From an uncultured Clostridia bacterium (lineage in GTDB: Bacteria > Bacillota > Clostridia > Oscillospirales > Acutalibacteraceae), in assembly GCA_946002045.1 (NCBI GenBank), contig CAMFYM010000077.1, positions 1-6,312 of the forward strand: a stretch of 6,312 bases of DNA, given 5' to 3'. Of the stretch, positions 1 to 6,206 are shown piece by piece (positions within the stretch are counted from its first letter, which is position 1; the number at the start of each line of letters is the position of its first letter). Both the position numbers and the translations under genes were made by a program. Below the pieces are notes generated by a model. It saw only the letters and a list, made by a program, of their open reading frames with translations. It did no database searches and was not told where the DNA came from.

Positions 1-45
1 GATTCCTCTACGTCTCGTGGGCTCGGAGATGTGTATAAGAGACAG
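1..45 (+). other. Residual Illumina Nextera (Tn5) library adapter, not genomic
   Basis: Positions 12-45 match the Nextera read-2 adapter: GTCTCGTGGGCTCGG followed by the 19-bp Tn5 mosaic end AGATGTGTATAAGAGACAG, which ends at 45. The preceding 8 bases (4-11, TCCTCTAC) fit an i7 index and, from memory, equal Nextera index N712. Bases 1-3 (GAT) fit the 3' end of the P7 primer. The order P7 end, index, adapter, mosaic end is exactly that of a library molecule, so this is untrimmed synthetic sequence at a contig edge. Genomic sequence begins at 46. The adapter also creates a false upstream start for the first gene. Confidence 0.97.
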
Positions 46-46
46 C

Positions 47-52
47 GGGAGG
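47..52 (+). promoter_or_regulatory. Ribosome binding site of mgsA
   Basis: GGGAGG lies 5 nt before the ATG at 58. It settles the start codon: the in-frame ATG at 31 is inside the adapter. Because only 12 genomic bases precede the start, no promoter can be seen. Confidence 0.85.
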
Positions 53-57
53 TAGTT

Positions 58-474
58 ATGAACATTCCACTTATAGCACACGATGCAAAAAAAGAGCTTC
101 TTGTTCAGTTTTGCATTGCATACTGTGGCATTATCAGCCACCACGATGTTTGTGCAACAGGCACAACAGGTAAACTTGTTTCAGAGGCCACCGGCTTAAA
201 AATAAATTGCTTCCTTGCAGGAAGTCAGGGTGGAGGTCAGCAAATCGCCAGCCGTATTGCCTGCAACGAAATTGATTTACTTATTTTCTTCCGTGACCCG
301 CTTTCACCAAAGCCTCACGAGCCAAACGACAATGATCTTCTCAGGCTTTGCGATGTGCACAACATTCCCTTTGCAACAAACATTGCTACTGCCGAGGCTC
401 TCATCAGAGGTGTTGAGAGAGGTGACTTTGAGTGGAGAGAAATTGTAAATCCAAGATACAACCCATCAAAGTAA
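58..474 (+). CDS. mgsA: Methylglyoxal synthase (MgsA) with atypical active site
   Basis: A 138-residue protein of the methylglyoxal synthase family. The family converts dihydroxyacetone phosphate to methylglyoxal and phosphate in the cytoplasm, a bypass of lower glycolysis under phosphate limitation. The length fits the short Firmicute form (about 137 aa). Visible family features are the N-terminal AHDAKK (H8, D9, K12, equal to E. coli H19, D20, K23), the phosphate-binding ATGTTG (T34, T36, T37), IDLLIFFRDPL (D80, equal to D91), PHEP (H87, equal to H98) and the C-terminal NIPFATNIATAEALI. Oddity: an ungapped alignment places G60 (codon GGT at 235-237) at the catalytic Asp71, A54 at Ser65 and N90 at Asp101. 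Family membership is secure; activity is uncertain. It may be a variant subfamily, a decayed enzyme, or (for G60) a one-base sequence error, since Asp is GAT. The gene is followed by its own terminator, so it is separate from hisS. Confidence 0.93.
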   Translation: MNIPLIAHDAKKELLVQFCIAYCGIISHHDVCATGTTGKLVSEATGLKINCFLAGSQGGGQQIASRIACNEIDLLIFFRDPLSPKPHEPNDNDLLRLCDVHNIPFATNIATAEALIRGVERGDFEWREIVNPRYNPSK

Positions 475-483
475 TTATAAAAA

Positions 484-514
484 TTTGGGTGAGTTAAGCT
501 CACCCATTTTCTTT
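484..514 (+). terminator. Rho-independent terminator of mgsA
   Basis: A perfect 8-bp stem TGGGTGAG (486-493) / CTCACCCA (499-506) with a 5-nt loop is followed by the T-rich tract TTTTCTTT (507-514). It begins 10 nt after the mgsA stop codon. It ends 3 nt before the mobile element, so the element inserted just past the transcription unit. Confidence 0.88.
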
Positions 515-587
515 GCATAGGCAATAAATAGTAATCCGAACCTGCCAAAAATGCAGAATTAAAGCGACTTTTGAAGTTTTCGCTGTT

Positions 588-766
588 GCCTTGCGTCAGC
601 AAGGCTTCCATCTCAAAATCCAAAATTCATCTTTACTGTATGCGTTTTTGGTCTGCGAGTTCAAATTGTGCTGATTTGTTCTTAATCAAGGCACAAAAAC
701 GCAGGAATACTTTATGTATTCCGAGTATTTTTAACACAGAGTAAGGGCAAATCAGCCAATTTGAAC
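588..766 (+). repeat. Internal inverted repeats of element copy 1
   Basis: Four internal palindromic structures can be read by eye. A hairpin GCCTTGC (588-594) / GCAAGGC (599-605) has a 4-nt loop. A 10-bp repeat TGCGTTTTTG (641-650) pairs with CAAAAACGCA (694-703). A 19-bp stem with one bulge joins 659-678 to 748-766 (GTTCAAATTG... with ...CAATTTGAAC). A hairpin GGAATAC (704-710) / GTATTCC (716-722) has a 5-nt loop. The 641/694 and 659/748 pairs interleave, so they cannot form together as simple nested hairpins. The same structures are in copy 2, where the 641/694 pairing has two mismatches. Confidence 0.8.
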
Positions 767-788
767 CACGGTTCGGATTGCTAATTAT
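761..788 (+). promoter_or_regulatory. Possible promoter for hisS within the element's right end
   Basis: TTGAAC (761-766) and AATTAT (783-788) are each 4 of 6 matches to the sigma-70/SigA -35 and -10 hexamers with a 16-nt spacer, which would place transcription start near 795, about 30 nt before hisS. A promoter is needed somewhere here, because the mgsA terminator and the element fill almost the entire upstream gap. In copy 2 the -10 equivalent is ATTTAT and lacks the key second-position A. This is a weak match and an inference only. Confidence 0.25.
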
Positions 789-803
789 TGCCTAGGTAAC
801 TCA

Positions 804-820
804 AGAAAGGATACGGTGAT
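804..820 (+). promoter_or_regulatory. Ribosome binding region of hisS
   Basis: The stretch AGAAAGGA (804-811) and GGTGAT (815-820) matches the two halves of the sequence complementary to the 16S rRNA 3' end, split by a 3-nt insert. GGTGAT sits 4 nt before the ATG at 825, which favours that start. The in-frame GTG at 816 overlaps GGTGAT and lies only 4 nt after AGAAAGGA. Confidence 0.6.
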
Positions 821-824
821 AATA

Positions 825-2183
825 ATGGCACTGCTAACCAAGGCAATAAAAGGCACAAAGGATGTTCTTCCCAAGGATGTTCATAAAAATCAATACATAG
901 AATCAACGGCATTGGGCGTTGCTGAAAATTTCGGATATAAGGAAATCAGGACTCCTGTTTTTGAACATACAGAATTATTCCAGCGTGGTGTAGGCGATAC
1001 AACAGATGTTGTCCAAAAAGAAATGTACACCTTTGATGATAAGGGTGGTCGTTCAATCACACTTCGTCCGGAGGGCACTGCCGGTGCTGTTCGCTCATAT
1101 CTTGAAAACGGACTTTGTAACGAGGCATTGCCTCAAAAGGTTTGCTACCTTACCTCCTGTTACAGATACGAAAAGCCTCAGGCAGGCAGATTAAGAGAGT
1201 TTCATCAGTTTGGCATTGAGTGCTTCGGTACAGCATCTCCCCTTGCTGATGCAGAAATTATTTCTCTTGCAAAATCAATTTTTGACACACTGGGCATTAA
1301 GGATTTAAGTCTTGAGATTAACTCAATCGGCTGTCCCACCTGCCGTAAGGAATATCATAAGGCACTTAAGGAATATTTCTGCAATCACACAGATGAGCTT
1401 TGCGAAACCTGCAAGGACAGACTTGACAGAAATCCAATGCGTATCCTTGACTGCAAAAGTCCTATCTGTTCAAAAATTGCACAGGATGCTCCTGTGGTTA
1501 CAGACTATCTTTGTGAGGAATGCCGTGAGCATTTTGACACAGTGCAAAAATACCTAAAGACAATGAATATTGATTATACTATCAATTCAAAAATTGTTCG
1601 TGGACTTGATTACTATACAAAAACAGTGTTTGAATTTGTATCTGACTCAATCGGTGCACAGGGCACGGTTTGCGGTGGTGGACGATATGACGGACTTGTT
1701 GATGAATTAGGTGGTCAAAAAACACCGTCGTTGGGCTTTGCTATGGGTCTTGAAAGACTTATGCTTCTCATGGAGGCACAGAATACTCCGTTCCCTGAGG
1801 CAAACAAGCCGGACCTTTTTGTTGTTGCACTGGGCGAAAAGGCAACACTTAAATCATTAGAAATTGTTAAGGATATGAGAGAGGAAGGCTTTGGTGCACT
1901 TCTTGACCTTAATCAACGCTCAATCCGTGCACAAATGAAATATGCCGACAAATTAGATGCTAAATTCACAATCGTTATCGGTGATAACGAGGTGGAAAAA
2001 GGCATTGCCGTGCTTAAGAATATGAAAACCGGTGAGGAAAATGAAATTTCACTTACAACCTTTGTCAGTGAATTTTACAACATCTCCCTTTCAGAGCAAT
2101 TAGCAGACTTGGAAATCAACGGCGAGGCATTTGACTTTAGCTCAATGTTCGGCGTTAGCGATAGTTTTAACGAGGAGAACTAA
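825..2183 (+). CDS. hisS: Histidyl-tRNA synthetase (HisRS)
   Basis: A 452-residue class II aminoacyl-tRNA synthetase that charges tRNA-His with histidine in the cytoplasm. The N-terminus MALLTKAIKGTKDVLP is typical and supports ATG 825 over the GTG nine bases upstream. The catalytic core shows TLRPEGTAG (79-87), motif 2 around CYRYEKPQAGRLREFHQFG (112-130), the histidine-specific VRGLDYYT (258-265) and GGGRYDGL (284-291), and motif 3 GFAMGLERL (304-312). The anticodon-binding domain follows from about 328 (KPDLFVVALGEKA). The region at 165-235 carries nine cysteines, including CPTC (170-173), CETC (193-196) and CEEC (230-233), which could bind metal; related Cys pairs occur in clostridial HisRS. 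About 30 acidic residues extend beyond the usual C-terminus (family about 420-430 aa). It is the first gene of a three-gene operon. No T-box leader is visible in the short gap upstream. Confidence 0.97.
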   Translation: MALLTKAIKGTKDVLPKDVHKNQYIESTALGVAENFGYKEIRTPVFEHTELFQRGVGDTTDVVQKEMYTFDDKGGRSITLRPEGTAGAVRSYLENGLCNEALPQKVCYLTSCYRYEKPQAGRLREFHQFGIECFGTASPLADAEIISLAKSIFDTLGIKDLSLEINSIGCPTCRKEYHKALKEYFCNHTDELCETCKDRLDRNPMRILDCKSPICSKIAQDAPVVTDYLCEECREHFDTVQKYLKTMNIDYTINSKIVRGLDYYTKTVFEFVSDSIGAQGTVCGGGRYDGLVDELGGQKTPSLGFAMGLERLMLLMEAQNTPFPEANKPDLFVVALGEKATLKSLEIVKDMREEGFGALLDLNQRSIRAQMKYADKLDAKFTIVIGDNEVEKGIAVLKNMKTGEENEISLTTFVSEFYNISLSEQLADLEINGEAFDFSSMFGVSDSFNEEN

Positions 2184-2184
2184 A

Positions 2185-3981
2185 ATGGCAGACTCAATTA
2201 AAGGATTAAAAAGAACTAATTACTGTGGTGAGCTTAGGCTTGCAGACGCAGGTAAAGAGGTTACACTGTTTGGCTGGTGCCAAAGGCAGCGTGACCTTGG
2301 TAATCTTATATTTATTGACCTTAGGGACAGAACAGGTATTGTTCAGCTTTCTTTTAACGATACAACTGCCGGTGATGTGTTTGAAAAGGCGCAGAGCGTC
2401 AGGGCAGAATATGTTGTGGCTGCCGTTGGTACCGTGCTTGAGCGTGAAAGCAAGAACAAGGATTTGCCAACAGGCGAAATCGAGATTATGGTAAAGGATT
2501 TTCGTATTATCTCAAAGGCAGAAACTCCACCCTTTGAAATTGCTAATTCCGAAAAGGTGGGCGACGAAACAACACTTAAGTACAGATACCTTAACCTTAG
2601 AAATCAAAGGCTCACTAACAACATCATCACTCGCCATAAAATCGCAAAAATTGCAAGAGATTATTTTTACGAAAACGGTTTTATTGAGATTGAAACTCCT
2701 ATGATGATTAAATCAACTCCTGAGGGTGCAAGGGACTATGTTGTGCCGTCAAGAGTTCATAACGGCAAGTTTTATGCATTGCCACAGTCTCCTCAAATTT
2801 ACAAGCAGCTTTGTATGGTAGCAGGCTTTGACCGTTATATTCAGCTTGCCCGTTGCTTCAGAGATGAGGACTTAAGAGCAGACAGGCAGCCCGAATTTAC
2901 TCAAATTGACCTTGAGATGTCCTTTGTTGACACAGAGGATATTATGGATATGGCAGAGGGCTTTATTTCAAAGCTTATGAGCGAAATAGTAGGCGTTGAT
3001 ATTCCTATGCCACTGCCTCGTATGACCTTTGCCGAGGCTATGAACAAATACGGCTCCGACAAGCCTGATACTCGCTTCGATATGCTCATTAACGATATTA
3101 CCGATTGGGCAGATAAAACCGATTTTATTGTATTCAAAAATGCTATTGCCGACGGTGGAAGCGTTAAGGCAATCGTTGCTGAAAATGCTGCATCTGTTTA
3201 TACAAGAAAGAAAATTGATAAATTGACAGAGCACGCAAAGGGTATCGGTGCAAAGGGACTTGCATATATCCGTTGGGCAGATGAGACACCTACCTGCTCC
3301 TTTGCAAAATTCCTTAAGGACGGCGAGTTAGAATCTCTTATTGATGAGCTTGGTGTAAAGCAGGGTGACTGCGTATTCATCATTTCAGACAAAACATCAT
3401 CTGCCTTGTCTATTCTCGGCTCTCTTCGTCTTATTGTGGCAAAGGAACTTGATATTATACCACAGGGCAAATGGAATTACCTTTGGATTACGGAAATGCC
3501 TTTCTTTGAGCAAGATGAGGTAACAGGCGAGTGGGTTGCAATGCACCACCCCTTTACAATGCCTATGGAGGAATGCATTGAGTACCTTGACACCGATAAG
3601 GGCAAGGTTAGGGCAAAGGCATTTGACCTTGTGCTCAACGGCACAGAGCTTTCCTCAGGCTCAATGAGAATTACCGACTGTCAGCTGCAAAACAAAATGT
3701 TTGAGCTTTTAGGTATGGAGCAGGAGGAAATTGATGCAAAATTCGGTTTCCTTGTTGAAGCATATCACTACGCTTCTCCACCACACGGTGGTATGGGCAT
3801 AGGCCTTGACAGGCTTGCAATGATTATTTGCGGTGCAGACAGCCTGCGTGATGTTACAGCCTTTCCAAAGGTGCAAAATGCCAGCGAGCTAATGAGTGGC
3901 GCACCAAGCACTATTGATGATATTCAGCTAACAGAGCTTGGTATTAGCCTTTCCAATTCGGAGGATAATGATGAGCAGTAA
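2185..3981 (+). CDS. aspS: Aspartyl-tRNA synthetase (AspRS)
   Basis: A 598-residue class IIb synthetase of usual bacterial length that charges tRNA-Asp. The start ATG is 1 nt after the hisS stop, with GAGGAG at 2172-2177 inside the hisS end (7-nt spacing), so translation is probably coupled; in-frame sequence further upstream lies within hisS. Domains in order: an N-terminal OB-fold anticodon-binding domain (about 1-110, with GWCQRQRDLGNLIFIDLRDR at 30-49), the class II core with QSPQ (201-204, aspartate site) and motif 2 FRDEDLRADRQPEFTQIDLE (225-244), the bacterial GAD insertion (about 290-430), then HHPFTMP (454-460) and motif 3 GIGLDRLAMI (538-547). Leu38 matches the residue of discriminating E. 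coli AspRS, where non-discriminating enzymes often have His; this suggests, but does not prove, tRNA-Asp-only charging. No missing motif or frameshift was seen. Confidence 0.97.
   Translation: MADSIKGLKRTNYCGELRLADAGKEVTLFGWCQRQRDLGNLIFIDLRDRTGIVQLSFNDTTAGDVFEKAQSVRAEYVVAAVGTVLERESKNKDLPTGEIEIMVKDFRIISKAETPPFEIANSEKVGDETTLKYRYLNLRNQRLTNNIITRHKIAKIARDYFYENGFIEIETPMMIKSTPEGARDYVVPSRVHNGKFYALPQSPQIYKQLCMVAGFDRYIQLARCFRDEDLRADRQPEFTQIDLEMSFVDTEDIMDMAEGFISKLMSEIVGVDIPMPLPRMTFAEAMNKYGSDKPDTRFDMLINDITDWADKTDFIVFKNAIADGGSVKAIVAENAASVYTRKKIDKLTEHAKGIGAKGLAYIRWADETPTCSFAKFLKDGELESLIDELGVKQGDCVFIISDKTSSALSILGSLRLIVAKELDIIPQGKWNYLWITEMPFFEQDEVTGEWVAMHHPFTMPMEECIEYLDTDKGKVRAKAFDLVLNGTELSSGSMRITDCQLQNKMFELLGMEQEEIDAKFGFLVEAYHYASPPHGGMGIGLDRLAMIICGADSLRDVTAFPKVQNASELMSGAPSTIDDIQLTELGISLSNSEDNDEQ
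3960..3965 (+). promoter_or_regulatory. Ribosome binding site of yfbR inside the aspS end
   Basis: GGAGGA ends 5 nt before ATG 3971 and only 2 nt before the adjacent ATG 3968. The spacing favours 3971. The site lies within the aspS coding sequence, as expected for a coupled downstream gene. Confidence 0.75.
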
Positions 3982-4555
3982 CTTTTTTGCAATGGTTAAC
4001 CGAATGAAGCTGATTGACCGATGGGCTTTGATGCGAAATACATCAAAGGAAAACATATCGGAGCACAGCCACTCGGTTGCAGTAATTGCTCACGCACTGG
4101 CTCTTATTGGCAACAAGAAGTTCGGTAAGAGCTATAATGCCGAAAGAGCCTGCCTGTTAGCATTATATCACGACACCACAGAGGTTATCACCGGCGATAT
4201 GCCTACACCTGTTAAATATTATAATGATGATATAAAAAGCGTGTATAAGGATATTGAAAGGGTTGCAGGCAACAGACTTCTTGCAATGCTGCCGGAGGAA
4301 TTCCAAGCTGACTATACTCCTATGTTTGAAAAGCAGCAGGAGGATAAGGAGCTTTGGATACTGGTGAAGGCAGCAGACAAAATCAGTGCACTGATTAAGT
4401 GCATTGAAGAACACAGAATGGGTAATCTTGAATTTGAAAAAGCTCTTGAGGCACAGGAAAAGAAAATTAACGAAATTGAATTGCCTGAGGTCAAATATTT
4501 TAGAGAGCATTTTCTACCTGCATATTACCTAACTCTTGACGAGCATACAAAATAA
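3971..4555 (+). CDS. yfbR: YfbR-family HD-domain 5'-deoxynucleotidase
   Basis: A 194-residue protein that aligns along its whole length with E. coli YfbR (199 aa), a cytoplasmic metal-dependent phosphohydrolase that removes phosphate from deoxyribonucleoside 5'-monophosphates. All known active-site positions are present: RW (17-18), H32 in SEHS, the HD pair H67-D68, E71, D76 in GDMPTPVKY (75-83) and D136 in VKAADK (132-137). The N-terminal SSNFFAMVNRMKLIDRWALM also follows YfbR. The chosen start overlaps the aspS stop region by 11 nt, so it is the third gene of the operon and probably translationally coupled; ATG 3968 is a possible alternative. A role in deoxynucleotide balance or salvage is inferred from the family. 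The link to tRNA synthetases is positional only. Confidence 0.93.
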   Translation: MSSNFFAMVNRMKLIDRWALMRNTSKENISEHSHSVAVIAHALALIGNKKFGKSYNAERACLLALYHDTTEVITGDMPTPVKYYNDDIKSVYKDIERVAGNRLLAMLPEEFQADYTPMFEKQQEDKELWILVKAADKISALIKCIEEHRMGNLEFEKALEAQEKKINEIELPEVKYFREHFLPAYYLTLDEHTK

Positions 4556-4559
4556 AATT

Positions 4560-4597
4560 AAGGCTATCGAAGCGTAAAAGCTCCGGTAGCCTTTTTT
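4560..4597 (+). terminator. Rho-independent terminator of the hisS-aspS-yfbR operon
   Basis: Stem GGCTATCG (4562-4569) / CGGTAGCC (4584-4591) contains one T-G pair, with a short inner AGC/GCT pairing, and is followed by six T residues (4592-4597). It starts 6 nt after the yfbR stop. It lies between two converging transcription units; on the minus strand the following T content is weaker, so its use by the GH30 gene is uncertain. Confidence 0.88.
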
Positions 4598-4613
4598 ATA
4601 CGATTATTTGCCG

Positions 4614-6035
4614 TTAAAAAACTACTGTTACAACGGACATTGCAGGTAGTGATATATCTGTTTGTCCTGCTTTTCCTTGAGCAGTTTTTTGCAAATTATA
4701 TTTGTTGCTTGTAGTATAGACACTATAATTATTTTTACAGTTGAGTACTGTTTTTTGGTCCTTATCTGTATTATTAACATAAACCACAACCCTACTGTTA
4801 TCGGGATTTATAAATGCGCAGCTTGAAACCGAATCAACACCGGAGCTACACCCAATTCTTGTGGCTCCCTCATCAATAAATCTTGAGAAATTGCCAAGGC
4901 ACCACATTCTTTTTGAAATTTGAATATCGCTGTGATTATCAGAATTAAGATAAATCAAGCCGTCGGTATAAACACCGTAGGAGCAAGCTGTCCACCAATC
5001 CCATTCTTTTGCGTTAAGGATTGTTAAATCGTCAACAATAACTCTTGCCATTTCAACTCCGTAATCTATGGTCATACCGTTTGTGCCGTTTTTTTCATTA
5101 GCGATTAAGTCATAAACACCTGTGTTTTCGTCGTCCCACATTTGACAGTATTCGGTGCAAACAATATCATATTTTGAATATTTATCAGCCAAATACTGTG
5201 CAGCTTCCTGCTTCTTTTCAGTGGATGACCAATAGGAATGAGTGCTTACACAGTCAAAATAGTTTCTTAACTTTTTATTTTTAGCAGCATATTTGATTGA
5301 TTTACCCAACAAGCAATCCATATAAGCAGCACTTGTTGAACCCTCTCCTGCTACCTCAGCACACTCAAACATAGAGATTTTAACATTTTTACTGTCTAAT
5401 TCAGATCCGTCAAATCTGTCAATCATCACATTATAAAGATCTGCTGCCTGTGTCTTTGAGTAATAGCAGCCCTCCTGCTTTGCAGAATATGTGCCGTCCT
5501 CATTATACCAGCCACGCCAGTCAAACTGTGGCTCGTTTATCGGCGAAACATCTGTAACTCTGTACCCCTCATTAACAAAATACTCTGCACTGTTATAGCG
5601 AAATTCTGCAAAGGCAGGATAATTTTTTTCATCAATATTACTTTCATAGGGTGACTCTTTATCCTTAATAGGCGAGCAGTAGCCTGCTGTGTTTTTAGTC
5701 ATAGTCACCGGTGGACTGTTACAAAACAAAGTAACACGCATATCGTCGCCGGCATATTTTTTTGCAGCTGCAAGGCATAATTGTGCAGATTTATCAGCAG
5801 TAAAATCATATGTACCGTCAGGCTTTAAGAAGCATTCAGCCCCTCTGTTTTCAATGGTGATATGCTCATCGCCCTTGGAGCCTGCTCCCAAATTATACCT
5901 ATATATATTTAGTCCGATTCCCTTTTCCTTAGGCAATAAAGAGTAATCCGAACCTGCCAAAAATACAGAATTAAAGCGACTTTTGAAGTTTTCGCTGTTG
6001 CCTTGCGTCAGCAAGGCTTCCATCTCAAAATCCAA
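4614..6035 (-). pseudogene. 3' part of a GH30-family glycoside hydrolase, fused to element-derived N-terminus
   Basis: An open frame of 473 codons from a TTG at 6035. Residues 1-35 are translated from the mobile element; the hydrolase starts at residue 36 (KEKGIGLNIYRYNLGAG). Family marks of GH30-type O-glycosyl hydrolases (retaining, (beta/alpha)8 barrel plus beta domain) are NSPPVTMTKN (106-115), the acid/base NEP (E168) in SPINEPQFDW, the nucleophile E295 in IVCTEYCQMW and a C-terminal beta-sandwich ending SLPAMSVVTVVF. The closest resemblance is to the endo-beta-1,6-galactanase-like branch, but the substrate cannot be set from sequence. The true N-terminus, with its first barrel strand and any signal peptide, is cut off by the insertion, so an active enzyme is unlikely. 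No good ribosome binding site precedes the TTG or the in-frame ATG at 6023. The remaining codons show no other stop or frameshift, which implies recent inactivation or retained use. Confidence 0.85.
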
Positions 6036-6206
6036 AATTCATCTTTACTGCAAGCATTTTTGGTCTGCGAGTTCAAATTGTGCTGATTTGTTCTTAATCA
6101 AGGCACAAAAACGCAGGAATACTTTATGTATTCCGAGTATTTTTAACACAGAGTAAGGGCAAATCAGCCAATTTGAACCACGGTTCGGATTGCTATTTAT
6201 TGCCTA
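5930..6206 (+). mobile_element. MITE-like non-autonomous element, copy 2 (inside GH30 gene)
   Basis: The same 273-bp unit as at 520-792, here at 5932-6204 and flanked by TA (5930-5931 and 6205-6206). The terminal inverted repeats are 5930-5954 and 6182-6206, with two mismatches. By eye, 271 of 277 positions match copy 1, without gaps. It sits in the glycoside hydrolase gene. Removing the element and one TA gives a continuous reading frame with the family sequence restored, which defines the insertion site and the TA duplication. The reading frame entering from the gene's 5' side meets a stop 7-9 bp inside the element. Confidence 0.93.

Larger units (their letters stand above)
518..794 (+). 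mobile_element. MITE-like non-autonomous element, copy 1 (between mgsA and hisS)
   Basis: A 273-bp unit flanked by TA on both sides (518-519 and 793-794). With the TA included, the ends are 25-bp imperfect terminal inverted repeats (518-542 and 770-794) that match at 23 of 25 positions, beginning TAGGCAATAA and ending in ATCCGAACC. A second copy with the same boundaries and orientation lies at 5930-6206, differing at 6 positions (529, 553, 639, 641, 644, 784). It has no transposase and is too small to code for one, so mobilisation in trans is inferred. A TA target and short terminal repeats resemble elements moved by IS630/Tc1-mariner-type transposases; the parent element is not identified. 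The right end is only 30 bp from the hisS start codon. Confidence 0.9.

Noticed and set aside
31..57. Upstream ATG start extending MgsA by nine residues (MYKRQREVV)
   Set aside because: Bases 31-45 are sequencing adapter; the native start at 58 has a good ribosome binding site.
315..623. Minus-strand open frame of about 100 codons crossing mgsA and element copy 1
   Set aside because: It is the element's internal frame running by chance into the antisense of mgsA and its terminator; no recognisable domain.
475..824. T-box riboswitch upstream of hisS
   Set aside because: The gap is accounted for by the mgsA terminator and the element, and the copy in the GH30 gene shows the structured sequence is mobile, not a hisS leader.
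2131..2184. Earlier in-frame start for aspS inside hisS
   Set aside because: ATG 2185 has GAGGAG at proper spacing and gives the normal AspRS N-terminus; the upstream part overlaps conserved-frame hisS codons.
3938..3970. Earlier start for yfbR
   Set aside because: It would add residues absent from YfbR and lie deeper in aspS; GGAGGA at 3960-3965 points to 3971.
5930..6206. Self-splicing intron in the GH30 gene
   Set aside because: Terminal inverted repeats, the TA footprint and a second intergenic copy fit a DNA transposon derivative; no group I or II intron core features were seen in 273 bp.
518..6206. Composite transposon made of the two element copies flanking the hisS operon
   Set aside because: The copies carry no transposase, each has its own complete ends with TA, and the copy in GH30 has an exact single-element insertion footprint.
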